A DNA stretch of 20,437 bases from an uncultured Gilliamella sp. GTDB taxonomy: Bacteria; Pseudomonadota; Gammaproteobacteria; Enterobacterales; Enterobacteriaceae. Positions 1 through 7,502 of this stretch are shown piece after piece (position 1 is the first letter of the stretch; each line of letters opens with the position of its first letter). The DNA lies in assembly GCA_945291235.1 (NCBI GenBank), contig CALYQY010000038.1, positions 1 through 20,437 of the forward strand, in the 5' to 3' direction. The position numbers were made by a program, and so were the translations under genes. The notes beneath the pieces are model-generated. The model worked only from the letters and a program-made list of their open reading frames with translations, made no database searches and was not told the origin of the DNA.

Positions 1-229
1 GACATTTGATGTTCAACGTGATCATCTTAAGTTAATGAGCGATCTAAAACGATTATTAAGACCAAATGGCGTTATTGTCTTTTCGAATAATAAACGAGGT
101 TTTAAAATGGATGCGCAAGGTATGCAAAAATTGGGCTTAACCTTTCAAGAAATCACTAATAAAACACTCTCATTAGACTTTAAACGCAATAAACAGATTC
201 ATTGTTGTTTTATTGTCAAACATCTATAA
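1..229 (+). CDS. rlmL: RlmKL, 23S rRNA bifunctional methyltransferase (C-terminal end only)
   Basis: This is the last 75 or so codons of a gene that begins outside the window; the reading frame is open from base 2 and stops at 229. The sequence DVQRDH, then a hydrophobic-RLLRPNG segment, [11 protein letters not shown] and QEIT closely matches the C-terminus of enterobacterial RlmKL (YcbY) as I remember it. RlmKL is a fused methyltransferase that makes m2G2445 and m7G2069 in 23S rRNA; the piece seen here belongs to the Rossmann-fold C-terminal (RlmK) half. The ATG at 35 is internal and not a real start. A hairpin follows directly after the stop codon. The next gene is convergent, so this is the 3' end of its transcription unit. 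Confidence 0.9.
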   Translation, partial: TFDVQRDHLKLMSDLKRLLRPNGVIVFSNNKRGFKMDAQGMQKLGLTFQEITNKTLSLDFKRNKQIHCCFIVKHL

Positions 230-232
230 TTA

Positions 233-254
233 CAAACCCTCTTACGAGGGTTTG
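233..254 (+). terminator. hairpin between rlmKL and uspF
   Basis: A perfect 9-bp inverted repeat (233-241 with 246-254, CAAACCCTC / GAGGGTTTG) encloses a 4-base loop just past the rlmKL stop. The T-tract after it is poor on both strands, so it is a weak or bidirectional terminator for the convergent rlmKL and uspF genes rather than a textbook one. Confidence 0.55.
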
Positions 255-311
255 CTTAATCCCTTAGTGTCTGTTTTGCTATTTGCTTAAATTAACTGTT
301 TTTTGGATTTT

Positions 312-740
312 TTAGCGCACCACTAAAACCGAGGTTTGTGCGCCACGAACAACACCTGACGCATTCGATCCAAGCAGGTGAGTCGTGATATTAGGACGTC
401 TGGATCCTAAAATAATTAAGTCTGGCTTGATTTCGTTTGCTATTGATAAAATTTCGTCACGTGGATTACCAAATGCAATTGAAAAGGATAAATTTTCGCG
501 CGGAAGATTGATGGTATCGAGTAACCGGTGAAATGCTTGTTCTGTTTGCACCGTTGCCTTATCTTTAAATTCATCAAAACCAAATGAATAAGCATTTACT
601 ATAGCGGATGCAATAGGTAAAACGTGGAAAAAAATAACGTCTGCATTCGATAATTTGGCTAAACATTCCAAATGTGGGATCACTTTTTTGGTTAGATTAT
701 CTTCAAGAATATCAATCGGAACTAGAATTTTTTTATACAT
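312..740 (-). CDS. uspF: Universal stress protein, UspF type
   Basis: A 142-residue single-domain UspA-family protein, cytoplasmic and probably nucleotide-binding. It opens with YKKILVPIDI, the first beta strand of the fold. Near the C-terminus it carries the phosphate-binding pattern LGSRRP...LLGSNASGVV followed by SVLVVR. The stretch RPNITTHLLGSNA and the N-terminal PIDI...LTKKVI resemble E. coli UspF more than UspA; UspG is the next best match. The in-frame ATG at 773 gives 11 extra residues that do not fit the family. The ATG at 740 has a good Shine-Dalgarno (GAGGT, complement of 748-752) seven bases upstream, so I chose it. It is a single gene, convergent with rlmKL. UspF-type proteins are linked to stress survival and adhesion; the sequence itself does not show which. 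Confidence 0.88.
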   Translation of the reverse strand: MYKKILVPIDILEDNLTKKVIPHLECLAKLSNADVIFFHVLPIASAIVNAYSFGFDEFKDKATVQTEQAFHRLLDTINLPRENLSFSIAFGNPRDEILSIANEIKPDLIILGSRRPNITTHLLGSNASGVVRGAQTSVLVVR

Positions 741-1260
741 AATAAGTACCTCGCAAATAACATCTGATAACATATCTTTTATGTTAAAAAATAGAGTTAG
801 TGAAAATTATCATACTAGTTTTAAATTTATTCGCTAATGTTTTTTCGATAAATAAGCTTGAAGATACTTACTACTGTTTTAACTTGTTTTCGATAAAACT
901 AAATGTTAGGTACTATGGTATCAATCTTGTTCCTAATCGTTAAAATGGTTTACCGTGGTGATCTAAATCAACTTATCGTAAGCAATAGAGTTATTTCAAA
1001 AATGTAATTTAGGTGAACGCTGAATCATTGATGATACTTTACACTTTCAATCAATGTTTGATAATGTTAATTTTATGATTACTTTATCGGGGAAAAGAGA
1101 CTAATTGAGATCATCTATTGTCCAGACCAATTCAGCCGATGTTACAATTAATGTAAACAATCAAAAAAAGCGTAGAAGTAAACAATTAATAGAAGAAGTC
1201 CCCCAAAATTCCAATGAATATTAATTTATTACATTATCCGCAACGCAACCCCTAAGACTA
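741..1260. other. Non-coding gap between uspF and yceF
   Basis: There is no convincing gene in this stretch. An 11-base direct repeat TTTTCGATAAA occurs at 842-852 and 887-897. Around 1104-1224 a plus-strand frame stays open for about 39 codons and encodes a basic cluster (KKRRSK), but it has no ATG, no ribosome-binding site and no family I recognise. It could be a decayed gene or chance. Promoter elements for uspF must lie near 760-840 but I could not identify a convincing pair. Confidence 0.5.
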
Positions 1261-1289
1261 TTGATTATTAGGAGCATATCGGGTTTAAT
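1261..1289 (+). promoter_or_regulatory. Candidate sigma-70 promoter for yceF
   Basis: TTGATT at 1261-1266 and TTTAAT at 1284-1289 are separated by exactly 17 bases, which would start transcription near 1296 and give a leader of about 32 bases before the yceF ATG. A 6-bp inverted repeat (GAGCAT 1272-1277, ATGCTC 1288-1293) overlaps the -10 region. In such AT-rich DNA the match could be chance. Confidence 0.4.
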
Positions 1290-1327
1290 GCTCTTCCTTC
1301 AGCTTGGATTTTAGAAGATAACTTAAC

Positions 1328-1912
1328 ATGAAAATCATATTAGCATCCACATCACTTTCACGAAAAAAAGTACTGGAAAAATTAGCCATTCCATTTGAGT
1401 GCGTGGCCCCTATTTGTGACGAAACTCCACTCCCAGGAGAATCTGCAAAACAATTAGTTGAGCGTTTAGCAAAGCTTAAAGCCCAATCATTAGTAGCTCA
1501 ATACCCAAATAGCTTAATTATTGGTTCTGATCAAGTAGGCGTTTTAGATGATCACATTGTTTGTAAACCCCATACTGTCGAAAACGCCCGTATGCAATTA
1601 AGAAATAGCAGTGGTAAAGCGTTTTATTTCTATACTGGTATGACTGTTATCAATACCGTCAATGGACAATCCACCACAATTTGTGAACCTTTTAAAGTTA
1701 CTTTTCGCCAGTTAACCGATGCTGAAATTGACGCATATATTTTAAAAGAGATGCCATTACAGTGTGCTGGTAGTTTCAAATGTGATGAGCTCGGCATTAC
1801 TTTATTTGATAAATTAGAGGGTGAGGATATCAATTCGTTAGTGGGTTTACCCTTGTTAAAATTGAATAAAATTATGATAACAATGGGATATAATCCGCTT
1901 TTGATCTCATAA
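1328..1912 (+). CDS. yceF: Maf-family nucleotide pyrophosphatase YceF (7-methyl-GTP type)
   Basis: A 194-residue Maf protein, the usual length. Maf proteins hydrolyse non-canonical nucleoside triphosphates to monophosphates; the YceF subgroup prefers 7-methyl-GTP. Visible signatures are the N-terminal nucleotide-binding motif ILASTSLSRKKVLEKL (4-19), DETP from residue 31, the catalytic-Asp region IIGSDQV (Asp68), CAGSFK in the C-terminal half, and the end LVGLPLLKL. The closest match I recall is E. coli YceF rather than Maf/YhdE. The ATG at 1328 has only a weak AGAAG upstream, but the protein begins exactly where family members do. In E. coli yceF sits near rluC, yceD and rpmF; none of these is present here, so the gene context has been rearranged. 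It is convergent with the ten-gene iron unit. Confidence 0.93.
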   Translation: MKIILASTSLSRKKVLEKLAIPFECVAPICDETPLPGESAKQLVERLAKLKAQSLVAQYPNSLIIGSDQVGVLDDHIVCKPHTVENARMQLRNSSGKAFYFYTGMTVINTVNGQSTTICEPFKVTFRQLTDAEIDAYILKEMPLQCAGSFKCDELGITLFDKLEGEDINSLVGLPLLKLNKIMITMGYNPLLIS

Positions 1913-1942
1913 GTCAGTGTTCACTAAGTAACACACTGACTT
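1911..1942. terminator. Shared terminator of yceF and the iron operon
   Basis: A perfect 10-bp inverted repeat (AAGTCAGTGT 1911-1920, ACACTGACTT 1933-1942) with a 12-base loop fills the 34 bases between the two convergent stop codons. The left arm begins inside the yceF stop codon. The plus side continues into T-rich ATCTTTATT, so termination of yceF is the better-supported direction; it would also serve the incoming minus-strand operon. Confidence 0.65.
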
Positions 1943-1946
1943 ATCT

Positions 1947-2615
1947 TTATTCATCGGTCAATCGACCCGCTGACATTTTCATGATTTTTTGGCTATAACT
2001 TGCCACATCATTATCATGAGTGACAATTAATAACGCAGTACCTTGATGATGTATATCGGATAAAAGTTGCATAATATCGGCGGCGCTTTCGTCATCCAAA
2101 TCACTTGTTGGTTCGTCTGCGATAATGATTTGAGGCTGGCAAATCAGTGAGCGTAAAATAGCAACACGTCGCATTTCACCGCCTGACATATTAGCAGGAT
2201 AAGCATCTTGCAGATAACTGACCTTCGCCTTTTCAAGTAGGCTTTGTGCATAACTTAAACACTGTTGATTTTGGCGTTTGGTTAAATAAAAAGGTAAGCG
2301 AATATTTTCTAATACTGTTAAATTTGGCAATAAACTGCTACCTTGTGGAATGTAACCAATCTGTTGATTACGGAACGCAGACACTTGCTGATCATCCAGC
2401 TCAAATAAATTGGTCTTATTAAGTATGATTTTACCTTGAGTTGGCGTAAGTAAACCGGCAATCATGTTAAGTAAAGTTGTCTTACCACTGCCTGATTTCC
2501 CCATTATGCAAACAAACTCATCTTTATTCATTGTAAAACTTACGTTATTTACTGCCGAAAAAGTTTGCTTACCTCGTTGATAATCCTTGCGTAAATTTTT
2601 AATCTCCAACAACAT
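1947..2615 (-). CDS. ABC transporter ATPase, MacB/LolD type (second ABC module)
   Basis: A 222-residue ATP-binding subunit with Walker A GKSGSGKT (39-46), Q-loop Gln91, ABC signature MSGGEMRRV (143-151), Walker B IIIADEPTSDLD with catalytic Glu168, and an H-loop His in VTHDND. The family is the LolD/MacB/FtsE group, which energises periplasm-facing mechanotransmission permeases rather than classical import channels. Its start codon overlaps the stop of the upstream permease (TAATG), so the two are translationally coupled and almost certainly form one transporter. The ABC signature MSGGEMRR differs from the LSGGEQQR of the other ATPase in this operon, so the two are not recent duplicates. It is the last gene of the unit; the hairpin at 1911-1942 follows. 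The substrate is unknown. Confidence 0.9.
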   Translation of the reverse strand: MLLEIKNLRKDYQRGKQTFSAVNNVSFTMNKDEFVCIMGKSGSGKTTLLNMIAGLLTPTQGKIILNKTNLFELDDQQVSAFRNQQIGYIPQGSSLLPNLTVLENIRLPFYLTKRQNQQCLSYAQSLLEKAKVSYLQDAYPANMSGGEMRRVAILRSLICQPQIIIADEPTSDLDDESAADIMQLLSDIHHQGTALLIVTHDNDVASYSQKIMKMSAGRLTDE

Positions 2616-3826
2616 TACTCACCCTCTCTTAATGTGCGATAAGTATCAAATTTAGTTATGGATAACGCAGAGTAGATACATGAAAATGGCCCTATAATTA
2701 AAGTAAGAATAAACACTATTGTGGCATAGATTAATGCATCTAACAGTGAAATGCTCATACACGGTAAACCAATTGATTGGCAAATCAATAAGCTAAACGC
2801 ATATAACAACACCGCAGCAATGACAATTCCAGCAATAGCGCCTAATGCACTAATAATTAATGATTCACGTAGTAACATGCTGACAATATCACGACGTGAG
2901 GCGCCTAAAATACGCAGTAGTCCAATTTCTCGTTTACGCTCATTTAATGTCGAAGAAAAAATGATAAAGATCACCGCAATAGCCAGTATCCAGAAAGTAG
3001 CAGACAGACTATACACAATGGTCGAAAAGCTGTTTAAATATTTAGCTATATTGCTTAACATACCTTTAGTCATAACAAAGTCAATATTATAATCTATAGC
3101 ATATTTGGGCATGATTTGATTGACGACATCTTTAGGTTGAGAATCGGGATCAACCTTGATAAAAATCGACGAGGCATAATTGGCAAAATGATCGACATCA
3201 CCTTCAATTAATTTTGCTTCTTTCATTAAAGACTGTGCCGCTGACATGGTCATAAATACCGAGGTGTCAAACCCCATACCTGTTGAATCCATTTTTGCTG
3301 CCACTTTATAGGGATGATTATAAAACGTAATTTCATCCCCAATATTTGATGTAATTTTTGCGCCGACCACAACTTCATTATCGTTTAATGGTTTAGTTAG
3401 CTGGGTTTGCAACCAAGGTTTTATAACAAAATCGCTATGTTGATCAAACCCAATTAATTGCACTTTAGAACTGCAACACCCAGCGTTTAGCGAAGCAATA
3501 AAAAGTTGCGGTGAAATGGACTGTATTCCTTTAATATTTTTGATTTTTTCCATTAAATCAACTTTCAAATAAAAGCTACTCGGTTCTCCACGCAATAATG
3601 CAACTTCAAGATTTTTTTCATAGCCATAAGGGACAATCAGGATATCCGCACCTAGACGATCGGCCATACCCGAAATCCCTAAACTCAGGTTTTTCATTAA
3701 GACACTACCACCAAACAACGTCGCCGAAAATAGCATGATAATGATAATTAAACTACAGCTACGAAAAGGTCTACGCTGTATATTTCGCCATGCTAAATTA
3801 GCAATAGTTATTGGGGTTTCTTGCAT
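2615..3826 (-). CDS. MacB/FtsX-type ABC permease with Cys-Cys pair (second ABC module)
   Basis: A 403-residue permease with the MacB layout: one membrane helix near residues 23-45, a large periplasmic domain, then three C-terminal helices from about residue 270. The sequence ERKREIGLLRILGAS before the third helix is the FtsX-domain signature. The periplasmic domain contains an adjacent cysteine pair (117-118, in NAGCCSSKVQLIGFD) followed by DFVIKPWL. Such permeases act as mechanical couplers on periplasmic substrates. The upstream neighbour is the DUF4418 protein, 49 bases away with only a weak ribosome-binding site; the downstream ATPase overlaps by one base. The paired cysteines in the periplasm suggest metal or disulfide chemistry, which is inference. 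The other two permeases in the operon share the architecture but lack this cysteine pair. Confidence 0.88.
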   Translation of the reverse strand: MQETPITIANLAWRNIQRRPFRSCSLIIIIMLFSATLFGGSVLMKNLSLGISGMADRLGADILIVPYGYEKNLEVALLRGEPSSFYLKVDLMEKIKNIKGIQSISPQLFIASLNAGCCSSKVQLIGFDQHSDFVIKPWLQTQLTKPLNDNEVVVGAKITSNIGDEITFYNHPYKVAAKMDSTGMGFDTSVFMTMSAAQSLMKEAKLIEGDVDHFANYASSIFIKVDPDSQPKDVVNQIMPKYAIDYNIDFVMTKGMLSNIAKYLNSFSTIVYSLSATFWILAIAVIFIIFSSTLNERKREIGLLRILGASRRDIVSMLLRESLIISALGAIAGIVIAAVLLYAFSLLICQSIGLPCMSISLLDALIYATIVFILTLIIGPFSCIYSALSITKFDTYRTLREGE

Positions 3827-3875
3827 GTTTTAAATCCATCTATCTACTATTTTTTAATATTCTTATAATTCACAC

Positions 3876-4349
3876 TCAAATTTTTTTAACGATTTTATTC
3901 AAATAGAATACATTAATTAAAGACACCAAAAATAAAACACCAGATAGTAAAACTAAAGCTGGTTTAGCGCCCATATTACAACGCATCATCTCGTTTGAGC
4001 ATACCCCAATTAAAACAGTCGGAATGGCGATGGCCAAAAGTGAGATACAAGCTAACGCCATACTTAAACCAAGACGAACAAACATTGTCCGACTTAGTAA
4101 CATTAATGTGCCAATGGCGATAATCAAAGCACCGATACCTAATTCGGCTCGGGCTGTCCAAAAGCACTTCATAATTTTACCAGCTCCTGTATGACTATGT
4201 CCGGTATTAGCAACCTGATTATGTATGTCGTTAGCCGTATTTATTAGGGTATCGGGATGTGGACAGACAGGTAAAATATACAACGGAAATAGGATAATCA
4301 TCAATCCAAGAAACATAATAAATAGTGATAAAATTATTCGATTTTTCAT
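3876..4349 (-). CDS. DUF4418 membrane protein with conserved Cys/His
   Basis: A 157-residue protein with four predicted membrane helices (about 5-27, 70-88, 93-117 and 130-150). Between helices 1 and 2 is an exposed loop that begins CPHPD and contains GHSHTG and then MKCFWTARAE. Between helices 3 and 4 is a short loop with C-x-N-E-M-M-R-C-N. The pattern CPH ... MKC-x-W-TA-x-AE ... C ... MxC is what I associate with family DUF4418, which has no established function. The four loop cysteines and the histidines lie on the same side of the membrane if the topology is right, so metal binding or disulfide exchange is plausible but unproven. It sits between the first ABC module (15 bases after the ATPase gene) and the second, and is probably an accessory subunit of the second. 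Confidence 0.75.
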   Translation of the reverse strand: MKNRIILSLFIMFLGLMIILFPLYILPVCPHPDTLINTANDIHNQVANTGHSHTGAGKIMKCFWTARAELGIGALIIAIGTLMLLSRTMFVRLGLSMALACISLLAIAIPTVLIGVCSNEMMRCNMGAKPALVLLSGVLFLVSLINVFYLNKIVKKI

Positions 4350-4364
4350 ATCATTGAAGCCTTA

Positions 4365-5024
4365 TTAATTATTAATCACACGGGCAACTTTGCCATGCTC
4401 TAAAACAACCGTGGTTTGTGCATGTTTTGAAACTTCAACCGAATGTGTTACAACAATAATAGTGCTGCCCTCTTCATGTAGTTGATGAAGTAAGTTCATT
4501 ACCATTGCTTCATTACTTTCATCTAAATTGCCAGTAGGTTCGTCAGCTAATATTAATTTTGGATAGTTAATTAAGGCTCGCGCGATACATACACGTTGTT
4601 GTTCACCACCAGACAACTGACGCGGTAAATGTTTAGCTCTTGCAGCCAACCCTACTCGTTCTAATGCCTGCAAAGCTTCGTTTTCGTCAACCATACTATG
4701 ATAATATTGCGCTACCATCACGTTTTCGAGTGCCGTTAAATAAGAGACTAAATGAAACTGCTGAAATATTAATCCAATTTTATCTCGGCGAATTTCGGTT
4801 AATTGTGGTAATGAGAGTTGAGTAATATCCTGACCATCAAGAATTACTGACCCAAGTGAAGGTTTATCCATGCAACCAATAATATTCATCAACGTGGTTT
4901 TACCACTCCCCGACGGTCCCATTATAGACAACCATTTTCCTTCTTCCACGGTTAAATTCACTTCCGATAATGCATGCAGTGAACCATAAATTTTAGAGAC
5001 ATTATTAACTTCGAGTATATTCAT
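4365..5024 (-). CDS. ABC transporter ATPase, MacB/LolD type (first ABC module)
   Basis: A 219-residue ATPase of the LolD/MacB group. Motifs: Walker A GPSGSGKT (36-43), Q-loop in LIFQQF, signature LSGGEQQRV (137-145), Walker B LILADEPTGNLD (157-168), and the switch histidine in VVTHS. It begins 9 bases after the stop of the upstream permease, with a good AGGAA ribosome-binding site that overlaps that stop region. It therefore pairs with the two permeases before it, and corresponds in position and type to the Campylobacter jejuni Cj1663 component of the P19 locus (from memory). It is likely to power a periplasm-facing process and not transmembrane import of iron itself, which FTR1 would do. Confidence 0.9.
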   Translation of the reverse strand: MNILEVNNVSKIYGSLHALSEVNLTVEEGKWLSIMGPSGSGKTTLMNIIGCMDKPSLGSVILDGQDITQLSLPQLTEIRRDKIGLIFQQFHLVSYLTALENVMVAQYYHSMVDENEALQALERVGLAARAKHLPRQLSGGEQQRVCIARALINYPKLILADEPTGNLDESNEAMVMNLLHQLHEEGSTIIVVTHSVEVSKHAQTTVVLEHGKVARVINN

Positions 5025-5033
5025 ACTTATTTC

Positions 5034-6176
5034 CTATTCGCCACGTAACACAAGCGCTGGCTCGACTTCAAGCGCACGTTTTACGGGAATTAAACACGCA
5101 ATGACTGTCACAATAGCTGAAATAACAATTGTTATTGGGATAAGATAAAACTCAATTACAATAGATCGACCAAATACATTAGTGCTTATCACCTGTGCAA
5201 AAATCAGTCCACACACCACGCCTATCACTCCACCGGTTATGCCTAAGATTAACCCTTCGGCCAAAAACTCTTTAGCGATACTTTTGTTATTTGCACCAAT
5301 GGCTTTTTTCAGTCCAATTTCTTTTCGACGCTCCATGACAACCGTCATCATAGTCGTCGCAACACAGATCATGGTCAGTATTAGCACCACCAAAGTGACT
5401 AAATAAAGTAAGGAAGACAGTTTACCCAATACGGAGGATTCAGATTGAGTTACCCATTTAATTAAATGAGGATCGACCGTTAAAGAGTTTGCTTTTATTT
5501 TATCAATATAGTGTTTTAACTCATCTTGTGTGGCTGTAATACTCACTTCTACCACTTCGGCTTTATCGCTATCTTTCAAAAATTCATCTAAATCATGTAA
5601 ACCAATAAAAATATAACCGTCTTCAGTGCGTCCTGTTTTAACAATACCCGTAATTGTTAACTCCTCGTTATAGCGAGAATTTTGTTTGGTTTTTCCTAAA
5701 ACCGGCATTGTGCTACCAATGGTTAATTTGGCAAAGTTTGCAATATCGGTACCGATTAAAATTTCATGAGAATGTTTAGGTAGTTCGCCTTCAATTTTCC
5801 AGTAAGGACTTGTTTTAATCACTTGTTCAAAATCCGTACCGACCATAATATAAGGCTGTTGGTTACTGCGAATAGATTCATAACGAAACGGGGTTACGCC
5901 AAGTAGTTTTTCTTTGGGTAATAAACTTACCGCTTGTGAGACATCTGCCATTGTCATCATTGATTGATTATCAGCAGGCAAGAACAACATATTGGCGCCA
6001 TAGGAGCGAAACTCTTTTCCCATTTGGCGAGGAATATCATAACAAAGTGTTATCATACCAAGTAAAACTGTTGCCCCTATTGCCACACCAAGTAAAGCAA
6101 TAAGAATACGTGAACGGCGACGAATAAGAGAGCTAAATACTGTTTTAATGATAAAGCGCTGATTTTTATTAATCAT
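5034..6176 (-). CDS. MacB/FtsX-type ABC permease 2 of the P19 locus
   Basis: A 380-residue permease. One helix near residues 22-45 is followed by a periplasmic domain of roughly 190 residues and three C-terminal helices (from about 252). The FtsX-domain signature MERRKEIGLKKAIGANN marks the cytoplasmic coupling region. The periplasmic part has the usual MacB segments, for example ILIGTDIANFAKLTIGSTM. The start ATG at 6176 is preceded by AAAGGT about eight bases away, and the gene lies 16 bases after the preceding permease. The two permeases share similar end regions (C-terminal VEPALVLRGE here, RPTDVLHGR in the partner), consistent with a heterodimer energised by the ATPase at 4365-5024. Corresponds to Cj1661/Cj1662 of Campylobacter by order. 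Confidence 0.88.
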   Translation of the reverse strand: MINKNQRFIIKTVFSSLIRRRSRILIALLGVAIGATVLLGMITLCYDIPRQMGKEFRSYGANMLFLPADNQSMMTMADVSQAVSLLPKEKLLGVTPFRYESIRSNQQPYIMVGTDFEQVIKTSPYWKIEGELPKHSHEILIGTDIANFAKLTIGSTMPVLGKTKQNSRYNEELTITGIVKTGRTEDGYIFIGLHDLDEFLKDSDKAEVVEVSITATQDELKHYIDKIKANSLTVDPHLIKWVTQSESSVLGKLSSLLYLVTLVVLILTMICVATTMMTVVMERRKEIGLKKAIGANNKSIAKEFLAEGLILGITGGVIGVVCGLIFAQVISTNVFGRSIVIEFYLIPITIVISAIVTVIACLIPVKRALEVEPALVLRGE

Positions 6177-6192
6177 GATTTTGACCTTTCAA

Positions 6193-7479
6193 TTACCGTC
6201 CATGTAAAACATCAGTTGGGCGTAAAAACATCATAAAACGCAATGCTGGTAAACTTCCCATAAACGTAATAAAACTCACCATAATCAATACCAATGGGAT
6301 GATGAGCATTTTAGGCTCAATAAATGAACCAAATACCGTGTGACCAATAATCTGTGCAAAGCCAAGACCGATAAAATAGCCGAAAATTCCGCCTAATAAT
6401 GCAATAATAAAAATCTCGGTTAATACTAGCATTGCAACAGCTTTATTGGTTGCGCCAAGTGCCTTTAAAAGTCCGATTTCAGTACTCCGCTCAATGACAT
6501 TAGCAGTCACTAAATTAGAAATAGCAAGTGCTGAACAAATTAACGATAGAACCGTTAATAAAAGCATTAATAACTGCGTTTTTTGTAAAATAGATCCCTC
6601 TGATTCGGCGACTTGCATAATGGCTTTTACTCGCACATCTGGCATCAACTCTTCTATTTGATAGGCGATCGAACTGATATATGCTGTACAATACCAAGTA
6701 TCCCATTCTGTTCTTGATAAGCTATTAGGATCTTGCGCTGCTTTACGAGCCAATTCATTCTCTGGCGTTGTTAATGCACTCACTTCGACCCGTTCAACAA
6801 GCCCTTCTTTATTGGCTAAGTGTTGCGCAACAGGGAGAGAAACATACAGTTGAGAATCCTCAATTCCGCCACTATGAAAAATATTATTGATGGTCAATGT
6901 AATCGTATTTTTAGTGTGTGGCGAAATCAGTTCAATCGTATCACCGATTTTTAAATTCCACTGTTTAGCGACTGTCTCGCCAACCATCACTCCTTGCAAG
7001 TTATCATCTTGCATGGCGCTTCCTTCAATCGTCCACCATGACTTCATCGCTAACATCCCCGTATCCACTTCATCGCCCGTTGGAATATTAAGATGCTTAT
7101 TAAACCATGTTCCGACCAGAGTAATTGGTTTATCATTAAAGGTTGCTTGTGTGGTGAAATATGGGGCAAAATCAACAATATTATATGCCCAGAAAATCAT
7201 TTTAATTTTGACTAAATCATCTTGCTTGATATATTGAATAGTGGCTTGATTTTCATCATTATCAATTTGATACAGTTCACTAACCAAAGCCGTTCCACGT
7301 GGCACAATGTTTAAATTAGCGCCATAGGCTTTAAGTTCTTGATTCACTTTATCACCTACATCAAACATGACATTCAACATGGCGGTTGCTAACGATACTC
7401 CTAAAGCAACGGTTAATGCTATCAAAAACAGCTTCTTTTTTTGACGAACTAATACGCTTAATAACATTGTGCGAAACAT
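6193..7479 (-). CDS. MacB/FtsX-type ABC permease 1 of the P19 locus
   Basis: A 428-residue permease with one N-terminal helix (about 13-33), a long periplasmic domain and three C-terminal helices beginning near residue 303. The coupling signature is VIERSTEIGLLKALGATNKA. The periplasmic domain contains an early ANLNIVPRG segment typical of MacB-like permeases. The ATG at 7479 has a strong purine-rich site (AAGGAAGAAG) just upstream. It follows the DUF2318 gene by 23 bases and precedes its partner permease by 16. This is probably one half of a heterodimeric transporter that works with the ATPase at 4365-5024 on a periplasmic step of iron acquisition; the transported or actuated substrate cannot be told from sequence. 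Confidence 0.88.
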   Translation of the reverse strand: MFRTMLLSVLVRQKKKLFLIALTVALGVSLATAMLNVMFDVGDKVNQELKAYGANLNIVPRGTALVSELYQIDNDENQATIQYIKQDDLVKIKMIFWAYNIVDFAPYFTTQATFNDKPITLVGTWFNKHLNIPTGDEVDTGMLAMKSWWTIEGSAMQDDNLQGVMVGETVAKQWNLKIGDTIELISPHTKNTITLTINNIFHSGGIEDSQLYVSLPVAQHLANKEGLVERVEVSALTTPENELARKAAQDPNSLSRTEWDTWYCTAYISSIAYQIEELMPDVRVKAIMQVAESEGSILQKTQLLMLLLTVLSLICSALAISNLVTANVIERSTEIGLLKALGATNKAVAMLVLTEIFIIALLGGIFGYFIGLGFAQIIGHTVFGSFIEPKMLIIPLVLIMVSFITFMGSLPALRFMMFLRPTDVLHGR

Positions 7480-7502
7480 ATCTTCTTCCTTTGGGAAACC
7501 AT

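Noticed and set aside
741..773. Longer N-terminus for the UspF-type protein from the ATG at 773
   Set aside because: The Usp fold begins at MYKKILVP and the ATG at 740 has a well-placed GAGGT; the extra residues are not family-like.
842..897. 11-base direct repeat as a CRISPR-like or iteron array
   Set aside because: Only two copies, too short, with no further units and no associated genes.
1947..7479. The two ABC modules as MacAB-type drug or bacteriocin exporters
   Set aside because: No MacA-like adaptor or TolC partner is present, the ATPases are separate from the permeases unlike MacB, and the order follows the known P19 locus.
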